Source: JBDZUZ01 sp040255445
GTDB taxonomy: Bacteria > Planctomycetota > Phycisphaerae > Phycisphaerales > UBA1924
Reading direction: 5' to 3'
Assembly: GCA_040255445.1 (NCBI GenBank)
Contig: JBDZUZ010000038.1
Span: 1-25,184, forward strand
DNA: 25,184 nt
How positions within the stretch are numbered: the first letter of the stretch is position 1; every line of letters begins with the position of its first letter. The notes under the pieces are model-generated. The model saw only the letters and a program-made list of their open reading frames with translations, ran no database searches and was not told where the DNA came from. The position numbers and the translations under genes are program-made. This document shows positions 17,024-23,483 of the stretch, one piece after another.

Positions 17024-17509
17024 ATGCTCAAAGTCAGCGAGACGAAAGCCAACTTCCGACGCCTGCCGCCGCCGGACCGGCGATTCGTCCTTTGCCAGTG
17101 GCTCTTGATGATCGCGTTCTTCCTGACGGCCGCGATCCGGCCGTGGCACAAACCCATCGGCTACTCCATCGCGTTCCTGACCGCGTTCGCGGTGCTGATG
17201 ACGATCAACTTCATCGCACTGGTGGCCAGCCGACGCCGATTGCGGCGGCGTGTTGAGGCGGTGCTCGGAGCGATGTGTTCGCGGTGTCTGTACCCAATCG
17301 AGAGGACTGATCGCGGCATCTGCTCCGAGTGCGGCGTCGCGTTCGAACTCAAGGCGCTTCGAGCGTATTGGCGGGAACACCGGATGCTCCTGATCCCGAC
17401 CCGTTCGGCGACAACCGCATCAACGGACACACCGGCGTCGCCGGCAATCCCGCCTCCGGCCACGCCCGATCCTCCGGCCCCTCTACACGCATCCCAAGAC
17501 TCGCGATGA
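17024..17509 (+). CDS. Small membrane protein with zinc ribbon
   Basis: The protein is 161 residues. Two hydrophobic helices lie at about 22-38 and 46-68, followed by a basic patch RRRLRRR. A four-cysteine zinc ribbon follows: CSRC at 85-88 and CSECG from about 101. The tail is Thr/Pro/Ala-rich. The CxxC-x(12)-CxxCG arrangement at the cytosolic end of a membrane protein recurs in planctomycete genomes, usually as hypothetical proteins. Start at ATG 17024, 30 nt after the previous stop; the ribosome binding site is weak. Its last 161 bp overlap, on the opposite strand, the 3' end of the exported-protein gene. No function can be assigned; a similar protein is encoded at 20062-20706. Confidence 0.72.
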   Translation: MLKVSETKANFRRLPPPDRRFVLCQWLLMIAFFLTAAIRPWHKPIGYSIAFLTAFAVLMTINFIALVASRRRLRRRVEAVLGAMCSRCLYPIERTDRGICSECGVAFELKALRAYWREHRMLLIPTRSATTASTDTPASPAIPPPATPDPPAPLHASQDSR

Positions 17510-18728
17510 TCGGATCGCCCTCGGCGAATCGCATCTGCCGGCGCTCTTCGCCGAGCCGCGCCAACTCCGCAACCCGCATCGGCTCCAGTTCCGGCAGGCA
17601 CGTGTTCGCGATGGTCATCACATCATCGCCCCAGTACCCGTACGCCTCGCCGTAATAGGTCGAGAGATCCGAAGCCAGCCGCTCGTAGTACGATGGCTCC
17701 GCGGGACGCCCATCGACGACGGTGTAGAACTCGACGATCCGGTCCGCCCGCTTCTCGAGCATCAGCCGTGTCGACCACCGCACCGACGGCTCGAACTTGC
17801 TTGGGTTGAGCGCTTCGTTCCAGTGGTCCGAGACGAACCAGCCGAAGAACCCGGATTCGGGCCGCACGTGCGTGTTGATCTGGTAGAAGGGCCCGACACG
17901 CACCACCATCGGCGGGCGCTCCTCACCCTTGAGCACCACGGGTTCGAGCAGATTGCGAAAGAACTTGTACCCGGTGTAGTTGGCGACCAGATCGCCGTTG
18001 GAGTACACACCCGTCGGCACATACCCCAGCATCCCGTTCTCACCGATCGGCCCACCATCGGAGTACCGCCGCACGATCTCCACGACGGCTTCCTCTTCGC
18101 TCATCCCCTCTTCGCGCAGATGGGCCCACGTCTCCCAGTAGATCCGACCCATGTGATGGAAATGCGAGAGCTTGTCGGTCCCGAAGTACACGCCGTACGC
18201 CTTGATCGTCGAAGACTGCCAGAAGAGCACCAGCCGGCGCGGGTCGAGCGGGAAGTGCGTGTAGGTATAGATCCAGTTCACAGTGCGATAGGCACGGATG
18301 TCATCGCCATACATCGCCTTTGCCCAGTCCGAGCGCGCGGCGAACTCGATGTTCTGCACCTCGAAGAAGGCATCGTTGAAGCGGTTGTACACCTCCGACA
18401 CCAACTGCACAGGACGGTGCAGCCGCTCGAGTTCACGCGCACGATCGAGCGGATCGCTGATTTCCAGCGCCCGTTCGATCTTGCGGTTGAGTTCGGTCAC
18501 CGCCTCCTCGATCGCGCGGCAGTGCACGGTGTCGAGATAACCGCCCAGATCAGCGAACGGTTTGTTCAGCGGCAGGGTGAACTGATCCGACTCGTGCGCT
18601 GTCGCTTCGGGGCTCACGAACACCGCACCAACGATCGCGCCCACGACCAACGCGCACAGTCTTGAAGCGTGCCGGCTTGCTGCACGCCGGCCTGTGCGCG
18701 AACGCCCACTGCTCGCTTGAATCCGCAT
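17349..18728 (-). CDS. Exported protein of unknown function
   Basis: The protein is 459 residues. ATG 18728 is chosen over the open frame to 18845 because AGGGAGA lies just upstream and a signal peptide begins there: Arg-rich residues 1-23, hydrophobic 24-40, predicted cleavage after ATA (residue 44). The mature protein is rich in Tyr, Trp and Phe and has no transmembrane helix. Notable stretches are GTDKLSHFHHMGRIYW at 183-198 (Asp185, His189, His191 and His192 could bind metal) and GYVPTGVYSNGDLVANYTGYKFFRN at about 235-259. The last 40 or so residues are Pro/Ser/Gly-rich and lie opposite the zinc-ribbon gene. I do not recognise the family. It is probably periplasmic, and is transcribed divergently from the lipoprotein gene. 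Confidence 0.8.
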   Translation of the reverse strand: MRIQASSGRSRTGRRAASRHASRLCALVVGAIVGAVFVSPEATAHESDQFTLPLNKPFADLGGYLDTVHCRAIEEAVTELNRKIERALEISDPLDRARELERLHRPVQLVSEVYNRFNDAFFEVQNIEFAARSDWAKAMYGDDIRAYRTVNWIYTYTHFPLDPRRLVLFWQSSTIKAYGVYFGTDKLSHFHHMGRIYWETWAHLREEGMSEEEAVVEIVRRYSDGGPIGENGMLGYVPTGVYSNGDLVANYTGYKFFRNLLEPVVLKGEERPPMVVRVGPFYQINTHVRPESGFFGWFVSDHWNEALNPSKFEPSVRWSTRLMLEKRADRIVEFYTVVDGRPAEPSYYERLASDLSTYYGEAYGYWGDDVMTIANTCLPELEPMRVAELARLGEERRQMRFAEGDPIIASLGMRVEGPEDRAWPEAGLPATPVCPLMRLSPNGSGSGASGVPANTLEAP

Positions 18729-18885
18729 GTGATCTCCCTTCCGACGCCCGTCTCCGGCGGACGCATCTCCGCTTGGTGATATGCTCCTTTCATCGGGCTG
18801 TATCGATCGGGCGGCTCGGCTGAAAGCGGTCTCATCCCGTCCCAACCGCAGCGCGACGGGCCCGACTTCGCGAAAGATCGAACCG

Positions 18886-19500
18886 ATGAATCACTCGCGA
18901 CACATCACAGCACTTTTGCGGATCCTCCTGATTTCCATTCTGGTATTTGCGGCGTCTCAATCAACAGGCTGCGGCTCGGTGTATCACCGCGCCAAGAGCG
19001 ATCTGCCTCCGGAGCCGGATGCCCGCCTCGCCCTGCGTATGGATGAGGCACGCGCTGCGGCCATCGCCGCGGCGGATCGGGCCGAGGCTCTGGCCGCGGC
19101 GATGGAAGCGCCGCGCCCTCTCGATTCCTCACGCCCGCCGACGGATCAGATCGCGGCTGATCGCGCCGAGGCCGCGCTGATCGAACTGAACCGCCGGCTC
19201 CTCGCCGCGGCCGACACCCTCGGTTCACTCCCCCCGCCCGCCGAACCGGACCCTGGACAGGAGGCAGACCAGAAGGCAGGCCAGTCACCAGGCCAGGCGC
19301 CAGGTCAGACGACGGGTCAGGCGATCGAGCCCGTCACAGCGCGAGACACGGCCATGCTGACCCACGGCCGACTGGTCGCTGCCCGCGATCTGCTCGACAC
19401 GACGCTCACGGCGGCCAAGGCCACCGGGCTGCGCAACTCCGAGACCCCCGCCGCCCTGCGGGCCGCGGCGGTCCGGCTCCGCGAGGCCGCGGCCCGCTGA
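18886..19500 (+). CDS. Putative lipoprotein with tetrapeptide repeats
   Basis: The protein is 204 residues from ATG 18886; the frame is open to 18781, but the signal sequence begins here. Residues 1-28 form a signal peptide with hydrophobic core ALLRILLISILVFAA and a lipobox-like STGC ending at Cys29. The mature chain is Ala/Arg-rich and probably helical (about 48-72 and 160-204). Residues 123-146 are six tetrapeptide units of the form x-[G/D]-Q-x. By the usual rule it would be lipid-anchored in a membrane. It resembles no family I recognise and could be a coiled-coil periplasmic spacer. The tRNA gene follows 36 nt after the stop. Confidence 0.75.
   Translation: MNHSRHITALLRILLISILVFAASQSTGCGSVYHRAKSDLPPEPDARLALRMDEARAAAIAAADRAEALAAAMEAPRPLDSSRPPTDQIAADRAEAALIELNRRLLAAADTLGSLPPPAEPDPGQEADQKAGQSPGQAPGQTTGQAIEPVTARDTAMLTHGRLVAARDLLDTTLTAAKATGLRNSETPAALRAAAVRLREAAAR
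19252..19323 (+). repeat. Six 12-bp units coding a Gln/Gly repeat in the lipoprotein
   Basis: The codon-phased units encode PGQE, ADQK, AGQS, PGQA, PGQT and TGQA. The period is 12 bp and the array 72 bp, the same size as the array in the first pilB, though unrelated in sequence. Confidence 0.8.
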
Positions 19501-19518
19501 AACGAGGCCCGCGGCGGC

Positions 19519-19524
19519 TATACT
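19519..19524 (+). promoter_or_regulatory. Possible -10 box for tRNA-Gly
   Basis: TATACT lies 12 nt before the first base of the tRNA. No good -35 match is seen at the expected distance, which falls at the lipoprotein stop codon. Confidence 0.4.
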
Positions 19525-19536
19525 CCGCGCACCTGT

Positions 19537-19608
19537 GCGGGCGTAACTCAGTGGTAGAGTGACAGCCTTCCAAGCTGTACGTCGGGGGTTCGAATCCCCT
19601 CGCCCGCT
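19537..19608 (+). tRNA. trnG: tRNA-Gly (anticodon UCC)
   Basis: The 72-nt cloverleaf has acceptor arm GCGGGCG/CGCCCGC, D arm ACTC/GAGT, anticodon stem ACAGC/GCTGT with loop CTTCCAA (anticodon TCC, reading GGA and GGG), and T arm GGGGG/CCCCT (one G-U) with loop TTCGAAT. The discriminator is U and CCA is not encoded, so CCA must be added by nucleotidyltransferase. Confidence 0.97.
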
Positions 19609-19685
19609 TTGGCCATTTCGGTGCTGCCGGATTCTGGAAGGCGCCGGTCTCCAGCCCGGCGCGAGCGACCTAGGCGAACGTCCTC

Positions 19686-20054
19686 ATGGCACAGCCGGAC
19701 AAGGTCAATCTCACCGCCGCCTTCGCGACCTTCTCCGACCACTGGTCGCCCCGCATCGCCGCGGACCTGAACGGGCAGCAGGTCAAACTCGTCAAGTTCA
19801 AGGGCGCCTTCGACTGGCACCACCACGAGCACGAGGATGAGTTCTTCCTCGTCCACCGCGGCCGCTTCACCATGGAGTTCCGCGACCACGCGGTCGAGCT
19901 TCGCGAAGGCGAGTTCCTCGTGGTCCCCCGCGGCGTTGAGCATCGGCCGGTCGCGGAACAGGAGGTCGAGGTCATCCTCTTCGAACCGGCAACGACGCTG
20001 AACACCGGGAACGTGCGGAGCGAACGGACCGTCGATCGCCCAGCGAGACTGTGA
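19686..20054 (+). CDS. Small cupin-domain protein
   Basis: The protein is 122 residues from ATG 19686 and is a single cupin barrel. The first cupin motif is G40-A-F-D-W-H45-H-H47-x4-E52 followed by LVHRG at 55-59. The second is PRGVEHRPVA at 81-90, with His86. H45, H47, E52 and H86 are the likely metal ligands. It resembles small cupin_2 proteins annotated only as 'cupin domain-containing'; many bind metal and act on sugars or small acids, but no substrate can be read from the sequence. The next gene starts 7 nt downstream, so the two are probably cotranscribed, possibly with the epimerase as well. Confidence 0.88.
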   Translation: MAQPDKVNLTAAFATFSDHWSPRIAADLNGQQVKLVKFKGAFDWHHHEHEDEFFLVHRGRFTMEFRDHAVELREGEFLVVPRGVEHRPVAEQEVEVILFEPATTLNTGNVRSERTVDRPARL

Positions 20055-20061
20055 GCAACGC

Positions 20062-20706
20062 GTGCGGAAAGTCCTGCGAGCGCTGCTGATCTTCTGCTGC
20101 ATCGCCGCATCGCTCCTGGCCACGCTCTGGGGGCTGAGTCACTTCCGCATGGTCCGCCGCGAGAGCATCACGGTCACCTGGCGCGACCTGACTCCGAACT
20201 CTCCGCTGCAAACCGCCCGAGTGGCTGCGCTGGTGATCAACGCCGGCCGGTTCGAGGCATCGGTGACGGACGACTTCCTGATGTCCGCATCGCGCGAGCC
20301 AGACGCCGAACCGGTCGGCAGCACTCGCGTCCGCTGGGTGTGGGAAAGGGCCGTCCCCTTCCGCCAGCGATCGTGGGACGACCGCTGGCATGCGACCCGC
20401 TGGAACGAATGGCGGGCGGGCGACCTGGGTTGGTACACCACCACCGGCGGCGGCGCAACCAGCCGCGTGTTTGCGCTCCCACTCTGGATCCCCGCCGTTC
20501 TCGCAGCGATCCCCGGGTGCGTCTGGGCGGCGCTCGTTTTCCGCGGGCGGTATCGCGTTCGCACCGGCCGCTGTCACGCCTGCGGGCACGATCGGGCCGG
20601 TCTCCCCGTCGCGGCCGTGTGCCCGGAGTGCGGACAGGCCGCGGCAGGCGGAACGAACTCCGGCGATCCGACCGCCGAACACGCGGCCAATACTCCCGCC
20701 CCATGA
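20062..20706 (+). CDS. Membrane protein with C-terminal zinc ribbon
   Basis: The protein is 214 residues and begins at GTG 20062, 7 nt after the cupin stop. One helix lies at about 7-25, then an extracytoplasmic domain of about 110 residues rich in Trp and Arg, a second helix at about 140-160, and a cytosolic four-cysteine ribbon CHACGHDRAG...CPECG at about 170-193. The layout (helix, outer domain, helix, zinc ribbon) is typical of hypothetical proteins of Phycisphaerae. It is like the 17024-17509 protein in its ribbon but not in the rest. The stop overlaps the epimerase start as ATGA, indicating translational coupling. The function is unknown. Confidence 0.78.
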   Translation: MRKVLRALLIFCCIAASLLATLWGLSHFRMVRRESITVTWRDLTPNSPLQTARVAALVINAGRFEASVTDDFLMSASREPDAEPVGSTRVRWVWERAVPFRQRSWDDRWHATRWNEWRAGDLGWYTTTGGGATSRVFALPLWIPAVLAAIPGCVWAALVFRGRYRVRTGRCHACGHDRAGLPVAAVCPECGQAAAGGTNSGDPTAEHAANTPAP

Positions 20707-21635
20707 CCACCATCACACTCGCCGCCGGCGACCTCCGCCTCTCGATCGCGCCAGACCTCGGCGCCGGGATCGCCGACTTTTCGATCAAGGGGCCGACCGG
20801 CTTCTACTTCCCGCTCATGCGCCGCGCTGCGCCGGGAGAGACAAACGCCTCACTGCTGGCTTCCTTCTTCATGGCCCCGTGGGTCAACCGCATCAGCATC
20901 GCCGCTTTCACGTTCCGCGACAGACGCCACACCCTCCGCCCCACCACCGCCGAGGGCACAGCGCAGCACGGCGACGTCCGCCGCCGCCCGTGGCAGGTCA
21001 CCGAGCGATCCGACACGCACATCTCGCTCACTTTCGACAGCCGCGGCGTGACCGACTCCAACTGGCCGTGGTCGTACAAGTGCCGCGCTGTCTACAGCCT
21101 CGACCCCTCCGGCTTCACCATTGATCTGACAGTCACCAACACCGACAGCCAGCCCTTCCCCGCCGGGTGCGGGCACCACCCGTACTTCATGCGTCGGTTG
21201 TGGGACGATCGCGACGACCTCGAGGTGCGGGCGAACGTGGCGGCCCGCTACCCGCTCAAGGACGGCTGCGCCACCGGTCCGGCCGCGGCCGATGCATTGA
21301 CCGAGAAACTCCGCGCACTCGCACCGATCCCCCGCTCGCACACCGATGCGGTCTTCCGCGGTTTCGCGGGCGAGGCCGAACTCCGCTGGCCCGCGAGCGG
21401 GATCACGCTGCGGATGACGGCATCGCCGCGGCTGGGCCACCTGCTGCTGTTCGTGCCGCACGCCCCGCCCGCGGCGGGCGGCTCGCCGCTCGCTTTCATC
21501 GCCCTCGAACCGCAGTCCCAGGTCAACGATGCCCTCAACCTGAACGAGGACGCCGAACCGGGCACGGTCGTGCTCGAGCCGGGCGCTTCGCTCGAAACCC
21601 GCTGCCGCTTCGAAGTGATCCGCGAGCCGATGTAA
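20703..21635 (+). CDS. Aldose 1-epimerase family protein
   Basis: The protein is 310 residues, normal for the family. ATG 20703 overlaps the upstream stop (ATGA). Family features are APWVNRI at 58-64 (the N/R pair that binds sugar), QHGD at 88-91, GHHPYF at 157-162 with His159 as catalytic acid, and LEPQSQVNDALN at 268-279 with Glu269 as catalytic base. By family it interconverts alpha and beta anomers of hexoses such as glucose or galactose in the cytoplasm. A related subgroup acts on hexose 6-phosphates and cannot be excluded from motifs alone. It is the last gene of the cupin-membrane protein-epimerase set and converges with the dehydrogenase gene, with only 6 bp between the stops. Confidence 0.88.
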   Translation: MTTITLAAGDLRLSIAPDLGAGIADFSIKGPTGFYFPLMRRAAPGETNASLLASFFMAPWVNRISIAAFTFRDRRHTLRPTTAEGTAQHGDVRRRPWQVTERSDTHISLTFDSRGVTDSNWPWSYKCRAVYSLDPSGFTIDLTVTNTDSQPFPAGCGHHPYFMRRLWDDRDDLEVRANVAARYPLKDGCATGPAAADALTEKLRALAPIPRSHTDAVFRGFAGEAELRWPASGITLRMTASPRLGHLLLFVPHAPPAAGGSPLAFIALEPQSQVNDALNLNEDAEPGTVVLEPGASLETRCRFEVIREPM

Positions 21636-21641
21636 TCGCAC

Positions 21642-22655
21642 TCACTTCCCGGCGATGTGATCAAGCGTGACACGGTTGTCTTCCGGCGGCCTGCCCTTCT
21701 CAAACCCGGTCAGGTTCTCGATCGTGGTTCGGGCGATCCCCTCGCAGGCCTCGCGCGTAAAAAACCCCTGGTGCGCGGTGATCAGCACGTTTGGGAACGT
21801 CAGCAGCCGGACGAACACATCGTCCTGGATCGCGGTCGAGGAGAGATCGCGGAAGAAGAGATCACCCTCTTCCTCGTACACATCGAGGCCCACCGAACCA
21901 AGCCGGCCCTTCTTGAGCGCGCCGATGAGCGCTTTGGTATCGATGACACCGCCGCGGCTCGTGTTGATGAGCATCGCCCCTTCACGCATCAGCCCCAGCG
22001 CCCGCTCATCGATCAGGTGGTGGGTCTTCGGGTTAAGCGGGCAGTGCAGCGTGATGATGTCCGAGCTCCGCAGCAGTTCATCGAGCTCGACATAGGTTGC
22101 CCCCAGCTTCTCGCACGCCGGGTTCCTCTCGATGTCGAACGCGAGCACACGGCAGCCGAACCCGCGGACGATCGAGCACACCACTTCGCCGATCTTCCCC
22201 GTCCCGACGATGCCCACGGTCTTGCCGTGCATGTCGAAGCCCATCAGCCCCTCGAGCGAGAAGTTCTGCTCCCGCGTGCGGTTGAAAGCGCGGTGGAACT
22301 TGCGGTTGAGCGTCATCATGAGGCCGACCGCGTGCTCACCGACCGAGTACGGCGAATACGCCGGCACCCGCAGCACGGTCATCCCCAGGTCGTACGCCGC
22401 GCGGATGTCGACGTGGTTGAACCCGGCCGACCGCAGCGCCAGCAGCTTCACGCCCATACCGGCCAGCTTCTTCAGCGTCCCCGCCGAGGCGTCATCACCA
22501 ACGAACAACCCCACCGCGCCACAGCCCTCCGCGAGCCCGACCGTCCGCTCCGACAGCGCGGCCTCGAGTAGAAGCAGGTCGTGGCCAGCCTCGCCGTTGG
22601 CGGCCTCCAGGAACGGCCGCTCGAACGCCCGGCACGAGAAGATCGCGGTCCTCAT
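21642..22655 (-). CDS. ldhA: D-lactate dehydrogenase (NAD-dependent 2-hydroxyacid dehydrogenase)
   Basis: The protein is 337 residues from ATG 22655 (AGGGA about 6 nt upstream). A TTG two codons earlier is possible but less likely. The NAD-binding motif is GTGKIG at 151-156, with Asp174 at the end of the second strand, favouring NAD over NADP. The catalytic set is Arg234 (NTSRGG), Asp258/Glu263 (GLDVYEEE) and His295 (TAHQGF). LFFRD after the catalytic Glu and the overall length fit the LdhA group rather than phosphoglycerate dehydrogenase. It reduces pyruvate to D-lactate to regenerate NAD in fermentation. It is divergent from nfeD and convergent with the epimerase. No obvious promoter is seen. 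Confidence 0.92.
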   Translation of the reverse strand: MRTAIFSCRAFERPFLEAANGEAGHDLLLLEAALSERTVGLAEGCGAVGLFVGDDASAGTLKKLAGMGVKLLALRSAGFNHVDIRAAYDLGMTVLRVPAYSPYSVGEHAVGLMMTLNRKFHRAFNRTREQNFSLEGLMGFDMHGKTVGIVGTGKIGEVVCSIVRGFGCRVLAFDIERNPACEKLGATYVELDELLRSSDIITLHCPLNPKTHHLIDERALGLMREGAMLINTSRGGVIDTKALIGALKKGRLGSVGLDVYEEEGDLFFRDLSSTAIQDDVFVRLLTFPNVLITAHQGFFTREACEGIARTTIENLTGFEKGRPPEDNRVTLDHIAGK

Positions 22656-22763
22656 GTTCAATCCCTAGGCACCGGCCCCCACCGGGACCAAACCACACCG
22701 GCCGGCGCCCGAAACCCGCCCTCCACCGATCCGAACAGTTTCGGGATGAATCGGGGCGGATTC

Positions 22764-22772
22764 TGGTATTCT
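22764..22772 (+). promoter_or_regulatory. Possible extended -10 promoter for the nfeD-flotillin pair
   Basis: TGG-TATTCT fits an extended -10 element (TGn followed by a 4 of 6 match) about 58 nt before the nfeD start. No good -35 box is present, which is tolerated for extended -10 promoters. The divergent region to ldhA is only 175 bp. Confidence 0.35.
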
Positions 22773-22830
22773 CTGCCGCCCGCATTCGGTTCGCCGGTAC
22801 ACGGGTCGGGACACTCCCGGGGGGCTCGCC

Positions 22831-23388
22831 ATGGTCGACACGTTCTTCGCGGACAACGCCCTGTGGTTCACGATCCCCGCCCTCCTCGGAACGGCGGTGT
22901 TCGCCCTGCGCCTCCTCCTGTCGGTGGTTGGCATGACCGGGGTCGAGGTGGATATCGATGTTGACCACGGCGACCCGGGCGACGCCTTCACCCTGCTTAG
23001 CTTCCAGTCGCTCGCGGCCTTCGCGATGGGCTTCGGCTGGGGCGGCCTGGGCGCACTCCGCGGCACGGGGCTCAGCTTCCTCACCAGCGTTCTCATCGGC
23101 GTCGGGGCCGGAGTCGGGATGGTCTACCTCCTGGCAATGCTCCTGCGGAGCGTCCAGAAGCTCAACGCCAGCGGCACGATCGGTGTCGATGACGCGGTCG
23201 GGTCGGAGGGAACGGTTTACGTCGGCGTGCCCGCCAACGGTGTGGGCTCGGGGCAGGTCCGCGTGGTCGTCAAGGGACGCGAGCGGATCCTCAACGCCAC
23301 GACGTCGGGTGTGGAACTGCCCCGGGGCGCCCGGGTGCGGGTGATGCGGGCCCACGAGGACAACACGGTGACGGTCGCGGGCGCGTAA
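22831..23388 (+). CDS. NfeD-like membrane protein
   Basis: The protein is 185 residues from ATG 22831, preceded by a GGGGGG run. Hydrophobic segments lie at about 11-35, 57-76 and 83-104. From about 113 to the end a beta-rich domain (GTIGVDDAVGSEGTVYVGVP...ARVRVMRAHEDNTVTV) looks like the NfeD OB-fold. By family these proteins pair with flotillins and are thought to help organise membrane microdomains; YuaF with YuaG of Bacillus is the known example. The flotillin gene follows within 100 bp. The OB-fold assignment is by pattern; the context makes the call strong. Confidence 0.85.
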   Translation: MVDTFFADNALWFTIPALLGTAVFALRLLLSVVGMTGVEVDIDVDHGDPGDAFTLLSFQSLAAFAMGFGWGGLGALRGTGLSFLTSVLIGVGAGVGMVYLLAMLLRSVQKLNASGTIGVDDAVGSEGTVYVGVPANGVGSGQVRVVVKGRERILNATTSGVELPRGARVRVMRAHEDNTVTVAGA

Positions 23389-23415
23389 GAACGCCCCGGC
23401 CATGAGATTGAGGAG

Positions 23416-23439
23416 CCCCCGGGCCGGTCGGTCCGGGGG
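23416..23439 (+). other. Strong hairpin between nfeD and flotillin genes
   Basis: CCCCCGGGCC pairs with the following GGTCCGGGGG (10 bp including one G-U) around a 4-nt loop. It sits in the 95-bp gap, 45 nt before the flotillin start. With no U-run, it could set relative expression of the two genes through attenuation or mRNA processing. Confidence 0.5.
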
Positions 23440-23483
23440 TGATTGCAGAGCAGGGAGGCCCCGCGCGGGGCGAGGAGTCCGGG

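Noticed and set aside
19537..19608. tRNA gene considered as an integration site for a mobile element
   Set aside because: No integrase, and no direct repeat of the tRNA 3' end was found in the following sequence.
23439..23483. Upstream GTG start for the flotillin
   Set aside because: It would begin inside the hairpin and lacks a ribosome binding site, whereas ATG 23484 has GAGGAG at good spacing.
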